From assembly GCA_017860985.1 (NCBI GenBank), contig JAGFXG010000071.1:1-8285 (forward strand): DNA of 8,285 nucleotides, read 5' to 3'. Below, in pieces: positions 6,256 through 8,285 of the stretch. This stretch comes from Deltaproteobacteria bacterium. GTDB lineage: Bacteria > Desulfobacterota > Syntrophia > Syntrophales > Smithellaceae. The notes beneath the pieces were generated by a model that saw only the letters and a program-made list of their open reading frames with translations, had not been told where the DNA came from and ran no database searches. Each line of letters begins with the position of its first letter. Position 1 is the first letter of the stretch. The position numbers were made by a program, and so were the translations under genes.

Positions 6256-8205
6256 TCAGCCTTTCTTTACCTTTCTTCGAAGGATAATCAGCATTACCGT
6301 CATTACCAGTAAAAATACAATAAGGCCAATTGCCGCCAGAACAATTATCGTCGGTTCTGTTCCCCTGGAGACAAGATTGACCGGGTTGATGCTCGGCTTT
6401 TCCACAATACGACCCAGCTTGCCCCTGTATTTTTCGGGAATATCTGGAATGCCATTGCCGTCAGTGTCCGGGAAAGACTGGACATATTTGATGACGCCCT
6501 GCCACTCCTTGAGTTCTTGGATACCCGCACGAGCTTTGTTGCTGTCAACCAGTGCCGCCGATAATTTTGCCAGGGGGCTGCCGTTTTTATCTTTCGGAAC
6601 GATATCCAGCATGGAATACGTGAAATGGCCGACAAGTTTCAGGAACGAAGCATTGTAAATATTGGCCGCCACCCGGTACAATTTCCTGTTCGATTTCCTG
6701 TAATCGAGAGGCTGGTATCCTTCCTCTTCGGAGCCTGTTTCAATATCGGTTACACGGTCAAAAATGACCCGTCGTGGATTGTATGTGAAGCGCAGACCGG
6801 AAATCTGCAGATAATAATCATCACCCTTGATGGGTCTGATGCTGGTCAGGATTTCCAGGGCTCTTTTCAGTTCATACCCGTACAAATAAAAGGAAAGCAG
6901 CGGATAGGCCATGGTGTTGTCCACGCCGATTCCCAGGGGAATTGTTCGGAATAGGTCGCCGACGGTTACTTTTCCTGTAACGCCACGAAGCAGGTCGTCG
7001 CGGATAACGCCATTGGACTCTACCGCCACTACAACCCGGCTTGACGGATCATTTTTGTCTGAATCAACGGAATTGACATACCAGCGGATGGAATCCGCCA
7101 GAAGATTGCCCAGTGGCGATTCCTCGGTTAAAATATAAAGATCAAACTTTGTTTCTGCGATGACCTTATCGTATGATAAACGAGCGGGCGCCAGTATTCG
7201 GCGGTTGATGTTTTGTTTGAAGGCGTCGATCATCGCCTGAATTTTTTCGTCACCGGGTATCGAACTGTTGACGGGGACAACGGTATATTTTTTCAATGTC
7301 ACTTTACCGTTGTTCATGGCGATGTCCATAACCCCTGCCTGTTTTCCATAACACCAGGCCTGAGCGATGATTGTTCCGTTCACATCGATGGGTCTGTCCA
7401 GTTTGGTGTGCGTATGTCCGCTCACGATAACGTCGATGCCTTTAACGTTTCGCGCCAGCAGCTCGTCTTCGGATTTTTCGGGATCGTCATTCAGACCGCC
7501 GTGTGACAGGCAGATGACTAGATCCACTTTTTCCTTATTGCGCAGCGCATCCACCATATCGCGCGCGACATCGACGGGATCACGAAATGTCAGGGGTTTG
7601 GCGAAGGGCGACACTTCAGCGGCGTCTTTTCCCAGCATCCCAAAAATGCCGATCTTGACGCCGCCGCGTTCCAGAACAGTATAATTTTTCACACCTGCTT
7701 CCGAAAAAGCTTTTTCAAGCGAAATCAGGACCGGGTTATTTCGGTCAAACACCGCACCCGCAAAAACAATCTGCGGTATGGGCCCCCTTGATTTTGCGGT
7801 TTTCAATGTTGCCGCCAGTCCCCCGGGTTTCAGATCAAATTCATGATTGCCCATCGTGACGACGTCATAACCCATCGCGGAAAGCAGACGCAATTCATAA
7901 GCTTCCTCCCGGTTGAGCATGTGGAAGAGAGATCCCATGGTGTAATCGCCCGCATCGACAACCAGAACCGGCTGAAGTTTTTCCTTTTTGATGTTTTTGA
8001 TCACAGTCGCAAGACGCGACCAGCCGCCCAGGGTCTTATCCAAATCAATGGTGAATGGCCGGTAATCGATTTCCGGGGAAAAACCCTGGACATGAGAGTG
8101 CATGTCGTTGGTGTGGACAATGGTTAAAAGTTGTTCGGCTGCAGACAGATTGTTTGCAAAGAATAATACAGTGACTAGGATAATCGCGATGCGCGTCAGT
8201 TTCAT
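6256..8205 (-). CDS. membrane-anchored 5'-nucleotidase/UDP-sugar hydrolase-like metallophosphatase
   Basis: The protein has 649 residues and two domains, exported and anchored outside the inner membrane. A signal peptide (about 1-22, MKLTRIAI... to NNLSA-AEQ) leads into a calcineurin-like metallophosphatase domain. Its two-metal ligands are visible: HTNDMHSH (D34, H36), DAGD (D84, D87), GNHEFD (N120, H121), SHGG (H235) and GHTHT (H264, H266). The C-terminal 5'-nucleotidase substrate domain (about 340-550) shows ESNGVIRDDLLRG (396-408). An Asp-rich loop, DTDGNGIPD (580-588), comes next. A hydrophobic helix (about 620-642) ending in RRKVKKG completes the chain, so it is about 100 residues longer than soluble UshA. 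It probably hydrolyses nucleotides or nucleotide sugars for salvage. The start is uncertain: a GTG at 8229 adds 8 residues and has GGAG only 2 bases away. The ATG gives a cleaner signal peptide. A weak -10-like TATGCT (plus-strand 8244-8249) would fit the ATG better. Confidence 0.88.
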   Translation of the reverse strand: MKLTRIAIILVTVLFFANNLSAAEQLLTIVHTNDMHSHVQGFSPEIDYRPFTIDLDKTLGGWSRLATVIKNIKKEKLQPVLVVDAGDYTMGSLFHMLNREEAYELRLLSAMGYDVVTMGNHEFDLKPGGLAATLKTAKSRGPIPQIVFAGAVFDRNNPVLISLEKAFSEAGVKNYTVLERGGVKIGIFGMLGKDAAEVSPFAKPLTFRDPVDVARDMVDALRNKEKVDLVICLSHGGLNDDPEKSEDELLARNVKGIDVIVSGHTHTKLDRPIDVNGTIIAQAWCYGKQAGVMDIAMNNGKVTLKKYTVVPVNSSIPGDEKIQAMIDAFKQNINRRILAPARLSYDKVIAETKFDLYILTEESPLGNLLADSIRWYVNSVDSDKNDPSSRVVVAVESNGVIRDDLLRGVTGKVTVGDLFRTIPLGIGVDNTMAYPLLSFYLYGYELKRALEILTSIRPIKGDDYYLQISGLRFTYNPRRVIFDRVTDIETGSEEEGYQPLDYRKSNRKLYRVAANIYNASFLKLVGHFTYSMLDIVPKDKNGSPLAKLSAALVDSNKARAGIQELKEWQGVIKYVQSFPDTDGNGIPDIPEKYRGKLGRIVEKPSINPVNLVSRGTEPTIIVLAAIGLIVFLLVMTVMLIILRRKVKKG

Positions 8206-8285
8206 GATGTTTTCCCGCTTGAAGTTCACGTCTCCTCTTCCCTAGCATAAAAAGACTTTCCTGAAAAGTTTGTATTGGGCAGCGC

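Overview
The window looks like ordinary chromosome from an anaerobic bacterium of moderate GC content. The best guess is a syntrophic or sulfate-reducing deltaproteobacterium (Syntrophales- or Desulfobacterota-like). This rests on the style of the encoded proteins: a four-subunit ferredoxin-dependent 2-oxoacid oxidoreductase, a long-chain-type AMP-forming acyl-CoA synthetase and a periplasmic nucleotidase. No phylogenetic marker is present, so the placement is inference. I see no mobile element, CRISPR array, phage gene or defence system, and no convincing undescribed multi-gene system.

Layout. Positions 1-74 may hold the last codons of an unidentified plus-strand gene. A complete tRNA-Gln (anticodon CUG) lies on the minus strand at 213-286, with a near-consensus sigma-70-type promoter at 345-373. 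A 356-base gap (287-642) then separates it from a small plus-strand cupin gene (643-978). That gap carries a tandem 10-bp repeat and a strong 12-bp inverted repeat overlapping the probable cupin start site. A second gap (979-1259) leads into a plus-strand acyl-CoA synthetase gene (1260-3092), which ends at a long perfect-looking hairpin (3099-3132).

Everything from 3192 to the right edge is on the minus strand. Read in transcription order it is: a signal-peptide-bearing, C-terminally membrane-anchored 5'-nucleotidase/UDP-sugar hydrolase-like protein (8205-6256), then porG, porD, porA and porB (6180-3192). The four por genes are separated by only 2, 5 and 9 bases. Each internal start has a good Shine-Dalgarno, and those of porA and porB abut or overlap the preceding stop codon, so they are certainly one operon. 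The nucleotidase may be cotranscribed with them, since the 75-base gap shows no clear terminator or promoter.

How the genes relate. PorGDAB would oxidise pyruvate (or a related 2-oxoacid) with CoA to acyl-CoA, CO2 and reduced ferredoxin. The convergent acyl-CoA synthetase activates a carboxylic acid to acyl-CoA using ATP. Both make acyl-CoA thioesters, but they are transcribed towards each other and nothing shows that they are coregulated. The features most worth a second look are the irregular first ferredoxin motif of PorD, the anchored nucleotidase with a calcium-loop-like motif before its membrane segment, and the dyad at the cupin promoter.
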